Made by a program: the position numbers and the translations under genes. The notes under the pieces are model-generated. The model worked only from the letters and a program-made list of their open reading frames with translations. It did no database searches and had not been told where the DNA came from. From Saccoglossus kowalevskii (taxonomy: Eukaryota; Hemichordata; Enteropneusta; Harrimaniidae), in contig NW_003135347.1 in assembly GCF_000003605.2 (NCBI RefSeq), positions 399,270 through 446,142 on the forward strand: a stretch of DNA of 46,873 nucleotides. Reading direction: 5' to 3'. Positions 21,861 to 34,089 of this stretch are shown piece by piece (positions within the stretch are counted from its first letter, which is position 1; each line of letters begins with the position of its first letter).

Positions 21861-23640
21861 CTTAATCAAATTGAGCGCTAGCCTTTCCATTTACAATATC
21901 GTTCATTCAATTGCTATGAAATGAGGACTTTAGTACGTCAGTGACAAATGCTACTTATCAAAAAATAACATTCCATATTATATGAGTCATATTATCGGGA
22001 GGGATAGTAAATTATTCAAAAAAGAGACAATATTTCTGATTTTAGTTTACATATTGATTGAAATATAATCTTAAAAAACACACATGATTTCTCTTGATTT
22101 CGCAGATTGGTGAAAAAAAGGCTTCAAGGAATATCAGGATAGTTTTTCATAGAATTACTGATGAATAAAATGTGACGAGACAGACACAAATGCTTCTCGC
22201 TAAGAGATAGGTTCCAACTTCATCATACCTTCTTTGTTAATTCAGAACACACTATGTTGTGTGTCTTATGCAAAGTTAAGAAATTGGTGAAGAGTCAATA
22301 TACATATTGAATCCTCGTTGCGATTTCTTTAATTTTTCTATGTAAACATTAGTATAAATGTGAAATCACCATCGTAAACTAGCGTCAGTGTGTTCAAAGC
22401 ATTGTAAACTACATGGAATGGTGCCAAGCAGTGAAACAACGTCACATTTTAAGTAGTTAATACAATTTCTGCACTGTTATTACATTAGTCCCAATGTTTT
22501 AGTCCAACGGCTTTGAGGCCAACCTGACATTCTTTGTTATATGTTCACTGTATGTCCCACAGGTGCAAAAAAAAATTCATTGTTGTTCCGGGAGTACACT
22601 GTTTATTGAGAATGTGAATAACCTGTAAAATACAGTAAACTGTTAGCGACTGTTGAAGTTTCAAGTACTTTAAAAAAAATAGCCACTGTAGCTTGTTCGC
22701 TAATTTGATTGGGAATACTGTCATAACCTTGGTGAATAATCTTTCACCAGATTTACATATAGTATTATGAGTGCTCCTCAACGATTCAAAGATGATAATT
22801 GATCACATGCATGACTATCGCGTTACTTGTTATGATGAGTTTTAATTGTCGCTTTAATAGTCTGGTGCTTACTCACCACTTAGTCACTATAGCACAACCA
22901 CAAGATACATGTGATCAGACAATTAGAAGAATTTTAAAGAAGAAATTCCTTTGCTATTAGAAGAACAAAATACTTGTATGTGTAGCTCACCCACGATACA
23001 CATACAAGTATGCGAACTCCTATAATACTAACCTATCAGGATGTATGCAGAAGGAGGGCAAATGAATTTGATGAATTAGTTCTGAAGACTGTCCTAAATT
23101 TGAAGGATACAAAACAGGGATATGTCGGGAACAGAGTCATAAAGTTGCATACTTAGACATAGACATGAAACTTGCCGATCTCTCAGACATTGGACAGGAA
23201 TATGTTATTTTCACACCGCATTAGTACAAGTAATTTGGGAAAATAAAGCCTTAATTAGTAATGTTATTCTGGAATTGTGCGGTATGTACCTCGTGATGAG
23301 TTACTATGGTTGCATTGATATACTGATGTATGAAACATGTACAGTTGAAATACTGTGTCGCTTTTGAAGCAGTATTAACATGCTTATTGAAAATAATGCT
23401 AGTGGAAAAACTTCTTTGGGTGGACTGTCATACATATTTATATTCATCTAGAATACGCTTACATTATAAAATATAAAATACATATCACAGTGAAACTGTC
23501 TCGGTTTTCAATCATGAATATATTATTGAAGATATGATGCAAATAGAACTATTGTACCACCTGTTTTTCAGGCTCTAACATTCCTGGCCTCAGGGTGTGG
23601 GATTACCAGTGGGGAATCAAACCGTTCTCACATTATACAT
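21861..23640. repeat. Array blocks H and Y, copy 3
   Basis: Direct copy of 10081-12589 with an internal deletion: near 22860 the first signal-like segment jumps straight to the end of the second ('ctggtgcttactcaccac'). The signal-like segment at about 22798 has an inserted T after ATGA and is out of frame. Confidence 0.8.
23035..23233 (+). pseudogene. Broken copy of the cysteine-containing terminal exon
   Basis: Reads DVCRRRANEFDEL, then after a shift EDCPKFEGYKTGICRE, and DIGQEYVIFTPH before TAG at 23222-23224 and the original stop at 23231-23233. The order and all four cysteine positions of the 12229 exon are kept, but the frameshift near 23078 and the TAG make it non-functional unless spliced differently. 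An acceptor-like 'taacctatcag' precedes it. Confidence 0.6.
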
Positions 23641-23843
23641 GTACATATGTGAAAAACTGTTTCTGATTTATGCCATTGGTAGAACGGCAGTCACGATTTG
23701 TAACATTAATAGAGAACACCTTTCAATGACTATTGTGATCACTATAAAAAAAGGAAAGTTCAATATGTTTGTGTACAAATAATGAAATAATAATAACACT
23801 AGAGCTAGCCTGCACTGAAAGTGGGTATATAAAGCAAATATTT

Positions 23844-24240
23844 GAATGAATGAATGAATGAAGGAATGAATGAAATTCCACCAAAAACATAACAACATCA
23901 GAGATAGAAATTGTGCAGATAGTAATATTTAAAGTACATTGTACTTTCCTTTTTTGGTGGGGATTACAGATATAGTTCATCAAAACTAGTCGAGTCCGTA
24001 TCCCCTGTATATATAATTTCATAGTTTAATCACACAAATCTTCAAATAAAGAATGAAAGAGAAAACAATCACAAATCAAATATTGAAGAGATAGTTTTCT
24101 TACTTTGCTTTAAATATGTGTCTCTTTGTGATGGTTTTTAATGCATCAGGCAATGAGTTTCAATGTTTTGTTGCGGAGTATTTTAGACTGTGTTGGTTGA
24201 GTGTAAGATTCAGTTTAGGAGTATAATAATTCAAGCTACT
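23844..24240 (-). mobile_element. CR1-like non-LTR fragment, minus strand
   Basis: On the minus strand this reads YTPKLNLTLNQHSLKYSATK, a stop replacing Trp, NSLPDALKTITKRHIFKAK, and later DTDSTSFDELYL before a stop. The pattern (W)NSLP and a Ser/Thr/Asp-rich end is typical of the C terminus of CR1/L2-type reverse transcriptases. The 3' end is (ATTC)n on the minus strand, (GAAT)n at 23844-23873 on the plus strand, also typical. The sister copy at about 1393 reads 'aaatatttcaattgttg' without the insert, so it is a 5'-truncated insertion of about 400 bases. Confidence 0.75.
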
Positions 24241-25984
24241 CAATTGTTGTAATTACTCAAGGTCACAGTTTGCACTGATTACAGGGCCTTATAAATTAAT
24301 TTCAGGATTCTGTTAGCTAAGATTTCTCATGGAATGTGCAAAAACCAAAACTATGACAACCAAAACCCTCATGATGTGGTTAGTGGGGGGATTGCAATTT
24401 ATATAGATAAACGTCTTTCAATGTGCTTAGATAGGAATATAATAATTCGTGTATGTTGTTAAAACCCATCAAATTTGTATTGATCTTGATCATATTGTTG
24501 CAATGATTACTGTGATCACCATGGGAAATGATTGAACTGAAATAATGGAGCACTGAAGCTAACCTTTCCTTGCAAGTCGTGGTGTGATAATTTGATTGTT
24601 GTAATATTGCATTGCTTTTCTTTTTAAAAAAATATTTCCAAATTCGATTGCAGGGTATGAGTTGCCTGTAACCGTACACAACCGAAAGCGGTTATAATAC
24701 TCACAATGGTAAATGGGAGTGATCTGCATATCAGAAAAAGTGCTAATGTAACATTGAAAAGTGCAGTTTATTATGCAGCCGAAATACCAAACTGCCGTTT
24801 GTAAATGAATTTGACATGTAATATGTTATTTTAGGAAAGAAAAAAAAGCCTAAATCACTTGACACAAGATGATACAATGCCTTGTAATTTGTCTGATAAA
24901 CAACAAGCAATATCACAAAATAAATAAATCCGACAAAATGTAATGTTCATAAACCTATTAATAGTTATCAGGTGGTGATTCGAACGCACTGATGGAAGAT
25001 TAGAATTTCTGCGTTATAATACGCAGCAAACCACTGTCTATTGCGCTAAAAGGCATGATTAAATGAATAATCAAAATCGAACACCAAAGGCAAACCACAT
25101 AAATAGTAACTAGACACTACAAGCTAAGTGGAAATATAACAAAAAATATTATTACTATTATCAATTTAATTTATTTATTATTATTATGTTTAATCACAGA
25201 AAAATAACGATGTTCAATTTACATTCAAATATTATCATATTAATCAACGTCATTATAGAGATAATGATATTTATCCGATTCGATGGGATTAGCTTTGAAT
25301 AAAAAGCCACTGGCGTTGTTCGTGCTAACTATTCTTTTTGAATAATATAACGACATTTCACTATTTCAATATTTATAGCGTGTACCACTTCAAAGTGACC
25401 TTAAGGTGACTCATTTTTGTTTTTGAATAGGTCGCTGTGACAAGTCAGAAGTGACAAGCCAGCTTTCATTCTCTTGGATCAAGCCTTGTTGTATAGATGC
25501 AGACCAATCTCGATGCGACATGGACAAAATTATGGAGGTGCGGCTATTCAAATTAAGGTATCAGTAAATACATAAATCCTGCATATAAACAGATAACAAG
25601 GGGTAGTTCATATACTACTAATGCTATATAACAGTAATTGACAGTGATACCCCGAATATAAATATACCAATGGTTGAGTAATCTTTATAAATTTGGCCTA
25701 GAATATGTGCTATGTTATTGTAAATTGACAAAAAATGGACGGGTTTCGACCTTGTGATAGTAAAATATGCAGGTTAAATGATTTTTTTGGAGGTTGTTGC
25801 CTATGCACTGACTGGTGATAATGTTATTGCCTTTTAGGCCCATTATTAATCTTTATTTGCTGAATACGGCTTTTGTGGCCTAGGCTCTGAGGTGGGAGCG
25901 CCTGAGCTTGCGAGGTTGCGAAGGCAATACAATCGAATCTAGTTCACAAGTTTGTTATCACATGCTTTCTGAGTGTAATTACAA
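24241..25984. repeat. Array block E/D, copy 3
   Basis: Direct copy of 1400-3330, with blocks E and D in the same order. It breaks off near 25985 after 'gtgtaattacaattt' and resumes at about 27745. No gene is supported. Confidence 0.8.
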
Positions 25985-27744
25985 TTTGATGTATTGTACA
26001 GCGTATATAAATATATATATTCAAGGTTAAAATTATTTTGTATGTTTTTTGTTACGTACTTGTGATTCGGTATATTCGGTATACGTTGTTCGTTATGATT
26101 ATATAGTGGCTTAACTTTTCCCAGTTTAAGGTCGTTTTTTGTGTAGTTATTCCGGGAGTGACGTTTTTTTCCATCGGTTCGACCGAACACTGGTATCTTT
26201 TTCCAGTCGCTTGCCCTAGACACGGGGATGTTTTGTTGACGATCAGGCCAAAATCGTCTAGGGTATTGAAGCCGTAGCTATAAATGAACTGGAATAAGAT
26301 ATTTTTTTATTTGGAACACGTCGCAAATAACCAGGAAATATGTTTTGCTACAATATTCAGCGTGGACTCCGTGCGCTGGTGACCGTTATACAATTTAAAA
26401 GCAGTTTGCATTGTTTACTATAGCTGTTTACAGTGTTTTAATTATTACAATTTACTTATTTTTTGTTTCCATTCTAGATAATTATGATCAGAGTTTAGTG
26501 TAAAGTTGAAGCGATGACTGAATAAAAGATTCTTGGCTGGCGAAGATTCATCAGGAAGTGTACATATTGGAAATGAAAAAAATATTCAATGTAATGACAA
26601 CAATTGAAAAATGCTGTGGAATCTTCTTTGTAAATGCAAATATACTAGTAATTTTCTATTAATGGTTCATGCAAGTTAATTTATTGTGCTGTAAATGAAT
26701 TGGTAGGCAAAATATAATCTACAGGAAGATTGCCTGTAGAGTATTATTGCTACACTGAAAGGTATGAATTGCAAACAAATTTATACTAGAAAGAGAAACT
26801 GACACTTTCTCACACCTCATCTATATTTGATATTATCCTCGCCTGCTATTTTTCGACGTGCTGTGGTGTGGAATTTTGAAATTAAACAGTTTAATGACGA
26901 GAATCCAAATTCTCATTGATAATTTGTGAGAATTATCAGAGGTCAATAATAATTTGCGAGAAATTCATGGGAGAAACAAATTATCACCAAACCCCGCTGA
27001 GAACATAAAGTCTTGCCAAACTGCGAAAAGTGTGCGCTTCTCACACTTTAACAATTTGAGGTGCGAGTGACAGTAATAATACCGAAGTCAATCTAAATGT
27101 TACTGCAAATCAAGGTACGCAATAGTTGCATTCAAATAAATTATTTATGCAGAAGAAATTTACAATTTGCAGTTGTATTTTTGTGTCAATAGTAGGAGCT
27201 ACCTCCGCCCCCCAAAAATAATTCCTGCTGGACAGTAGTCAACCACACATTTAGATCGCCGGAGCAATGACGATCTATATGGTACATGTCTGGTCGTGTT
27301 TTGTGCAACTTAAAAGAAAATATATTCAAGAATACGTCAGTAAAAGGAAAAAATAAATAAATTGCCCATTGCAGTACACGACAGATTTGTTAGCCTGCAA
27401 ACTTGAATGCAATTAAAAAATGGACCCTAGTATCTAACAACCTTTTCTGGACATTTTTCCTGGCCAACCTTTGATTGAAATGATTTTCTTCACAATGACA
27501 CCCATGCGATGCAACACGATCTTTTTTCTTATACGTTGTAATTGTTTGTTAATTATTTTCTCCAATGAATAGGCTGTCGGCCAATATAAAAGGCTAGCTA
27601 TGATTGGCTGTAGCTTATACGGGATTTATATAGGCCTTGGGTGAGATCCTTGTTTTGGCATTCACAATTACCAAAACTATCAACAAATATATAAACAAAT
27701 AAATAATAGATTAAAATAAAATAAGACAAAACTAGGACCTACGA
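25985..27744. other. 1.75 kb segment absent from the sister copy
   Basis: Copy 1 runs 'gtgtaattacaatttt' directly into 'accacgtcgtaacctcatcc' at about 3330. Here 1.75 kb lies between the equivalent points. No terminal repeats or target duplication are evident, so insertion here or deletion in copy 1 are both possible. A 94-codon minus-strand ORF spans the left junction (25939-26223) and has no domain I recognise. Around 26795-27070 there are several related short motifs ('tttctcacacct', 'cttctcacactttaa'). Confidence 0.55.
27565..27620 (+). promoter_or_regulatory. Promoter-like cluster (CCAAT, TATA, inverted CCAAT)
   Basis: Within about 50 bases are CCAATGAAT, GGCCAATATAAAAGGC and GATTGGCTG. 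The spacing of CCAAT and TATAAAAG is what a core promoter would show, with a start expected about 30 bases beyond the TATA. No gene follows clearly, so this may belong to a mobile element. Confidence 0.3.
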
Positions 27745-29125
27745 TGGGCGTGACCTCACACACATGACGTAATTTAGAAAGACACGTTTTGTTTTGATTG
27801 ATGAAAACGGAGCGCGCTGAGCCCGAAAAGGACAATTATTTCTCTGATATGAGGGTGCACGTTCCATAGCGTTACTATGCCGGGCAATATGAGTTACATG
27901 ATAATCAGTCAAAATAGTGGTTTAAGGACATTCGCATTATAATCTACTTCGTAACTCCGTGTGTTATACTATCATCATAATGTCAAATGTCATAAAATTG
28001 ACCAGGAAGATGTATTGTCAACCCATGAAATCGATATATACTCATATGTCATATTTCATATCAAAATTAAATTAACCTCTCCGAAAATAAGTTTATGCAG
28101 AGGGTTTTGTCAATATAACTACGACATAGTAAAATCTCAGTAGACGTGGGTTCAATAATGATGAGACTGTGGCATCTATTGATGGGTATATTGTTTCCAC
28201 GTTTCGGTAATTAAATTATAAAACCAAGACAATATAACCCGTAAAAAACAGTTTGGAGGGTTGAATCTTGAATTGTTTTAACATTTGAATCCTACCAGTA
28301 AGTGGTTCTCAGGATATATTCTGTATTTGGGTATCACATTCGAGAACATAATTCATATGCAAGTATTATCAATAATATATTAATATTCACCATATATTCA
28401 ACATTTCCATGGTCATCGCAACTTTTCAGTGTTTTCTATCACAGATATCACGAACTGGTGACAAAACACGACAATTTACCCAGAAAATCTCTGATTGTTT
28501 CAACATCGTTTGTTCTGTGTATAATTGACTACTTAGATTGACATACTCAGTCTTTTGCAAACATGTGATACCAATTCTTGGTCTTAAGCTTGTGGTGTAT
28601 ATATTATTTTTTTCGTACATCATTTGTTGTGGATGATCCGTGAGTGACTGTTTCATCTCTTGTTGCTCATTAATACTACTGTACTTTATTACTACATTAT
28701 TACTACAAGTAAAATCAGCGAAATATGTATAATAATAAGGTTATCACGAGAATACCGCAAAGTGTGCACTCAGGCAGTATTGTACCACATCGACATCCGC
28801 TACACGTCGGTTGATCACCACATTCCCTTCGTGCATACTTCACGGTATTTTCAAAATATACATATGTATATTTCTTATTTTATCTGCATCGTCAATATAT
28901 ACGAAGATTGTACAAGATGTTTGGAGCAAAATCACTGTCAAACTACATATTCCTGATTACCGGTTTGTTAAACTTTTTTCCATGAAAGGTCGACATCATC
29001 GCACGTATTCCGCCGATGTGATGTATATTTAGAATTTGACAGTCACTCCCAAGTGCAGCCAGTGATGGTGAATATTGTTTAATTCTACGTACATTGCCTC
29101 TGGGCCCAGAACCCACTGAGACGAA
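27745..29125. repeat. Array blocks D (end), C and F, copy 3
   Basis: Bases 27745-28170 match 3335-3695, 28280-28680 match 13270-13683, and 28690-29125 match 6010-6420. Here C joins F directly, which shows the ancestral order that copy 2 has lost. Confidence 0.8.
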
Positions 29126-31640
29126 CATTTAATCAAATAACAACTACCATTACAACATTGTTGTAATCACCCAAGGTCAGTTTTCACTATTTTAGAGGTT
29201 ATATTTAAACTGTAACCATGGACAAAAACGGCAAAATCAAGACAAAAAACGAAGCCACCATGATGCTTACGTCTTTCAATATGCAAAGATGGGAAAGTTA
29301 TAAAAAATAAATAAATCTCCAAACCCATAAAATCTATGCTGATTGCATTTATGACGCCCATATGGTTACAATCACATATATAAAGAGAATTTCCCACTGA
29401 TTATTTTGATCACCATGGGAAATGAATAAGTTAAAGTCGATACATTGCACCACGGACAAAGATCACGAGATTATGTTCTCTAATAATGTGAGAAGGAAAA
29501 TAACAATCTCAATTGGCGAGATGCATGTACGCAGCTACACAATTACAGTTAACTTGGTAAGATGCTGTGGGCATCGCATGTCATAATATCATCGAGGATT
29601 ATTTTTCCCTGGCTGTATTGATTTGTCGATAAGATGACACATAATACACGACTTAACACTTAACAATGTGCCATGTATCTTGTCTTGAGGCTACAGATGA
29701 GATCAGTCATAGATTCGCAACGTATACACTCTTCATATTCAATCTATCCACATCACACGTGATCTTAATTAATAATAAAATGTTAATAAATAACATGGAA
29801 TAGTATGTTATGAATCTTTAATTGGACCAATTTGATCACTTAGTTTTAATGTAGGCAAAATAATAAATGTTATTTGTTTTCAATAGATAGATATCAATCT
29901 GAGAAATACAGTGGATGTGCAATGCTGCTATACGATGTGAGGCATATGTTGTCAGAATTAGCTGCCTAGAATATATTAATTAGGCAATTAATTGAATTCG
30001 TCTCCAATGAGTGTGATGTTGTGCGATGTAATATTTTGCTCCAAGAACTAGCACTGCAGTTTTGTTTTGTTGAATGTATATGTCTATGTTGTAAATGTTG
30101 TCATTGTTTTTTGTGATTCACATGTAATTTAAAAGAACGCTAACAAATTAGTACAGACAAATTTTAGGCTTTTTGTCAATATGACTGTGACATAGTTAAA
30201 TCTCACATTTGAGTAAACTTGAGTTCAGCAATGTATGCGTGTTTAACGTCTGTAACACAATTTCATATATCTTATTATAAATTCTAAAACGAAAAACAAA
30301 TAAGTTTTTAGGGTAAAATATTTCTATGGTATGAGGCCAAAATAAATATAAATATTAAATTGAGTCTTTCCCTTTTCAACACCATTTATTGAGTTGTTAT
30401 GCGTTGAGGTCATTTAGTGCATTAGTAACAAGCGCTGCTTATCCAAAATTGTCATTCAAGGGTCATGATTTATACCAAATTATTTATAAAAGAGTTTATA
30501 GTTCTGGTGAAGCACAGCACGTAAATGCTATGAACAGGAAATATGTTATACGAGAGAGAATACACAGATATATAATACTTATATATGCATATTTGAAAAC
30601 AAAAACATAACTACGCTTTAGAATCAAGTTATATCATACAGCTGTGCTTGTTGAGAAAAAAAGGCCTTCAAAAATATCAGGATAGTCATAGATGAATCGC
30701 TAAGAGACAGGCCCCAATTTCACCATACCTACTTAAATGATTCAGAATCCACTACGATGTGTACCTGATGTAAAGTGGGATGGATGGGTGGGTGAGGAGT
30801 CATTACACATATTGAATTCAACAGACAGCTTTTATATTTGTATCCTCATTTCGATTTCCTGATTCAAAATTATTTATGTAAACTTTCGTATGCATGTTAT
30901 GTCACCATTATTCACAGTTTACAAAATGTAATACATGTTGGTCAATGAGTGCAGTGTGATGCACAGAGTGAAATAAGTATAATGAGTGTCATCATGTGAA
31001 ATATAATATTTTTAAATCGAAAACAGTGCTGCCATCATTTCACACGCGTCCAATGATGCACAGATGTAAATGAGAAAATGAGGTTATCTTGAAGGAGTTC
31101 GGTTGCAGGCTATCGTACGCGTTGTATAAAGATAAAGATGAGTATTACAATCCTGTCTGCGAGTCATATATGCATACATTGATTTATTGACCGTTCGTAG
31201 CAGTGAACTCCCCAGCAGTAAACTAGTGTCAATGCCGTCATAGTGTACCATTCCAAAATGCATAGAATAGTGCCCAGTAGTAAAACAAAACAACATGGTA
31301 ATGTAGCATGCCATTATATTAAACAGTTAAACAAATCTGCACTGTTATTACATAAGTTTCATGCGAACCCTTGAGCAATTTGAGAATTCTATGATGGCAT
31401 CCTAAATGGCTGCAGAATTATACAAATTGTGTTTTGGGCCTCAGGGAATACATATAAATGCACTATAAATTGGTAAAATCGATTCAATTATAAACGCATT
31501 TTCTTTAGCTATAATGTAAATATTTATTTTTTGTCAGAAACATTATATTTCTGATCTATACTGATTAGCAAACATTGCAATAATTATATTATTTATGTGA
31601 GTGTCGTCTTGGTATTACATACGATAATATAAATATTCTT
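29126..31640. repeat. Array blocks W, G and X, copy 3
   Basis: Bases 29140-29600 match 6700-7230, 30060-31420 match 7240-8830 without the MITE (empty TTAA site near 30190), and 31430-31640 match 8880-9090. No gene is supported in 29600-31640. Confidence 0.8.
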
Positions 31641-31895
31641 AGTAAGGAAACTCTTTACATTTTCAGTGCTAGTTTATGTAGCCTCATAATGGTATTCATA
31701 TTATACATTATACTTTAATGTGACCATGATTTACATACTAGTATTGGAGTCTTTGTTTATGTATGCCCAGTCTACATAGAGGGTGAAATAAGTGATGTAC
31801 ATTCTAAAGATCCCACATTGAGTCGATTGAATTCTAAGAGGAATCTTTTACCTGGTTAAACCAATCCTGGTTACATTTGCACTGCATTTCCACAG

Positions 31896-32215
31896 AGCTT
31901 GTTCCTAACACTGTTGCCAAATATACAAATCATTTTTCTGTTAAAGTCATTCTGATATCTACTGATACTATCACGTAAAAGGTCAAAGAGGTTCCCAAAT
32001 GTTCAAAGCAGACACTGAAGGTAACATTAAGTAACATTGAGATGGTTGGTGATGTGTTATATACTTTGAAGAAAGTATTATCCACCTCTCAGTCAACAAG
32101 GAGTTATGGAATCAAATGTGTTGCCTCATTCGATGTTACAAGTCATACTCTACAATTCATGCTTGTATGCTATCTTGACAGAAAATGTGGTCACACAAAG
32201 TTGACGCAAAGGTAG
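31896..32215 (+). pseudogene. Exon-like ORF with one internal stop, copy of block Y
   Basis: 'cactgcatttccacAG' (AG at 31894-31895) precedes a frame that runs to TAG at 32213-32215 with a single TAA at 31976-31978. After the TAA, 78 codons are open and include KVKEVPKCSKQTLKVTLSNI, VGDVLYTLKKVLSTSQ and GIKCVASFDVTSHTLQFMLV. The acceptor is matched at the equivalent place in other copies ('cactgtatgtcccacag' at 11126-11142 and about 22549), and 'tggtgatgt...actttgaagaa' is shared. The other copies have lost the frame. The sequence looks like real protein but I do not recognise a family. A start at 32041 would give 57 residues, so a small independent gene cannot be excluded. Confidence 0.4.
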
Positions 32216-33627
32216 AAAAAGTGTATCCCCGTGATTATATGTAATCCCACGTGACCAAATATCGTCATATCTAATCCGGATATTAGGTGTTATTTCTTAC
32301 TGAGTGAATGGTTATGCAAATTGACATTATCTCCACTTGTGTTTCTCAATTTACCATTGACGTTCAATTCTAAATAGCTTGTTTATTTTGAGTGAAACGT
32401 TCACACAACGTTTATCAGTTGTTTATTAACATATGGGCTTCCAAGCGTATATACATAGTATGTTTTGTTTTCATATTACAAAGTTGTCAAGCAGGATGTG
32501 TGCCGTATATTCAATCCCGGTCAGTACTTAACACTTCGAATGTCATTGTGTCTGAGAATGCAAAGATTGACATATAAGCCCAGACGTCCCTTTGTTCGTA
32601 GAGACGTTGTCAAAATAGTGTAAAAATGTCAAGACAAACTGACAAAAAACTGTGTAGTGGGAGCTAATTAATTTTCAATCTCTCTGACCAACCAGAAAAT
32701 ACGAACGGAGGTAATGTCAGTTCTATGAAAGTAACATCAATCGTCCACAAAAATGGCTATTGCATCACAGCGACATGCCAAAATCCATCATACACCGACG
32801 TTTGCTTATGAGCAATCGTCAGATAAAAAATAAAAACAAAAATATTTACAATACGAGGGAAACAGGCGTAAAATCGTCCGCGCAGTCAAAACTTTGCATG
32901 AAGTCTGTCATGGCGTTGTGTTATCATTTCCACTTAGGGAGGGGCACAATGGATTACGTAAAGCCGATGAGATATTCATACAGTTATATAAACATTGGAT
33001 GGGTTGAGTCTAAATTTACATTTCCTCAAACCTTTAAAAAAATACTCTGTATGAGGCAGTTTTTCACGATCTCCGGTGAAATGGACCGTGCGAAGTTAGA
33101 CGGCCAGGTTGAAATGGACCGTAATATTTTGCTACACAACGGCTATTCGCAATGAAAAGTCGAAATGAAAGACAACTTTTGTAAATCGAAACAGGTTTCA
33201 TTCAACTACGAGCAGACGAGACGGGTCGATAAAAATTAAAACGAACCCTAACCTATGGAAATACCTCATTCATAGAGTGCCTTAGTACCAGAGGTCGCCG
33301 AGCACGGCCGCGCAACGTATTGCGACATCGCTACAGATGCATGCTAGCTGACAAGGGGGTTTCCGATTAAGGTAACCAAGATGACATCGCAGAGTGCGAG
33401 ATTTTTCCCGCGGTGTTTGAAAAAAGCATCTCGTTGCCGATGTTTCTGTAATTTTCGGGGTATTTTTTATTTTTAGTTAACTGAGCATTATACGTTTGTA
33501 TATTTTGCCACTGAAAAGTTAGTTATCGATGACAGCACATCAATGGTGTTTATCCATTGTATCGCAATGCTATTAGCACGGTGATTGTTACAGCAAAACG
33601 AAAAATGTATAATTAGTCAGTTTTATA
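32216..33627. other. Non-repeated stretch, no gene assigned
   Basis: This segment has no counterpart elsewhere in the window. It contains a 61-codon plus ORF (32392-32577) with a hydrophobic run IYIVCFVFILQSC that could be a signal sequence. It also holds a 131-codon plus ORF (32760-33155) that is Lys/Arg-rich at the front, with 'gaaatggaccgt' twice near its end. Neither has a recognisable domain. Bases 33285-33440 are richer in CG than the surroundings. Confidence 0.3.
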
Positions 33628-34089
33628 ATGCGTGACAGAAAAATATTGAACAGTACACCAATGGAAGCTGCCAGGCTAGAAGTTGTCGACATGCTGCGAG
33701 ATAAAGGTGAAAAAGTTGACTTATCATTTACAACTAGATGCTTTTTTGTATTCCGACTGCATGCTGGAAGCGTCTACCTCTTGTCTGTTTATTTTTGCAG
33801 TTTGCGAGACTAGTTGATAGCGCTTGAGGTAAGTTGAACAGGAAGTTACACATCGCCGCACCGTAACTGAGGCCAGCAACTCATTTGCATATAACATCAA
33901 CAGTGACTTGTCAATCAAAGAGCAACAAACAAACTTTCGGGAATTTTAATCATATACGCGTGGCTCGGTTCCCTATATTTTAAAATCGATTTTTTTTAGT
34001 ATGATCCAGCATTGTCTATGCTCTGAAATTTCAACACTATCTAGCCAAGACTGTCTCGGTAAGAAAAAGCAAAAATAAAAAAACCTGCA
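33628..34089. repeat. Array block B, inverted copy
   Basis: Reverse complement of block B: 'ccaagactgtct' (34044) against 'agacagtcttgg', and 'ctgaggccagcaactcattt' against 'gagttgctggcctcag'. Here the conserved frame reads on the plus strand: MEAARLEVVDMLRDKGE within an ORF 33628-33813. Flanking blocks on the right are in the usual orientation, so only B was inverted. Confidence 0.85.

Noticed and set aside
23723-24022. 99-codon minus ORF with HSFIHSFIHS
   Set aside because: It is the (ATTC)n tail and 3' UTR of the CR1-like fragment in the wrong frame.
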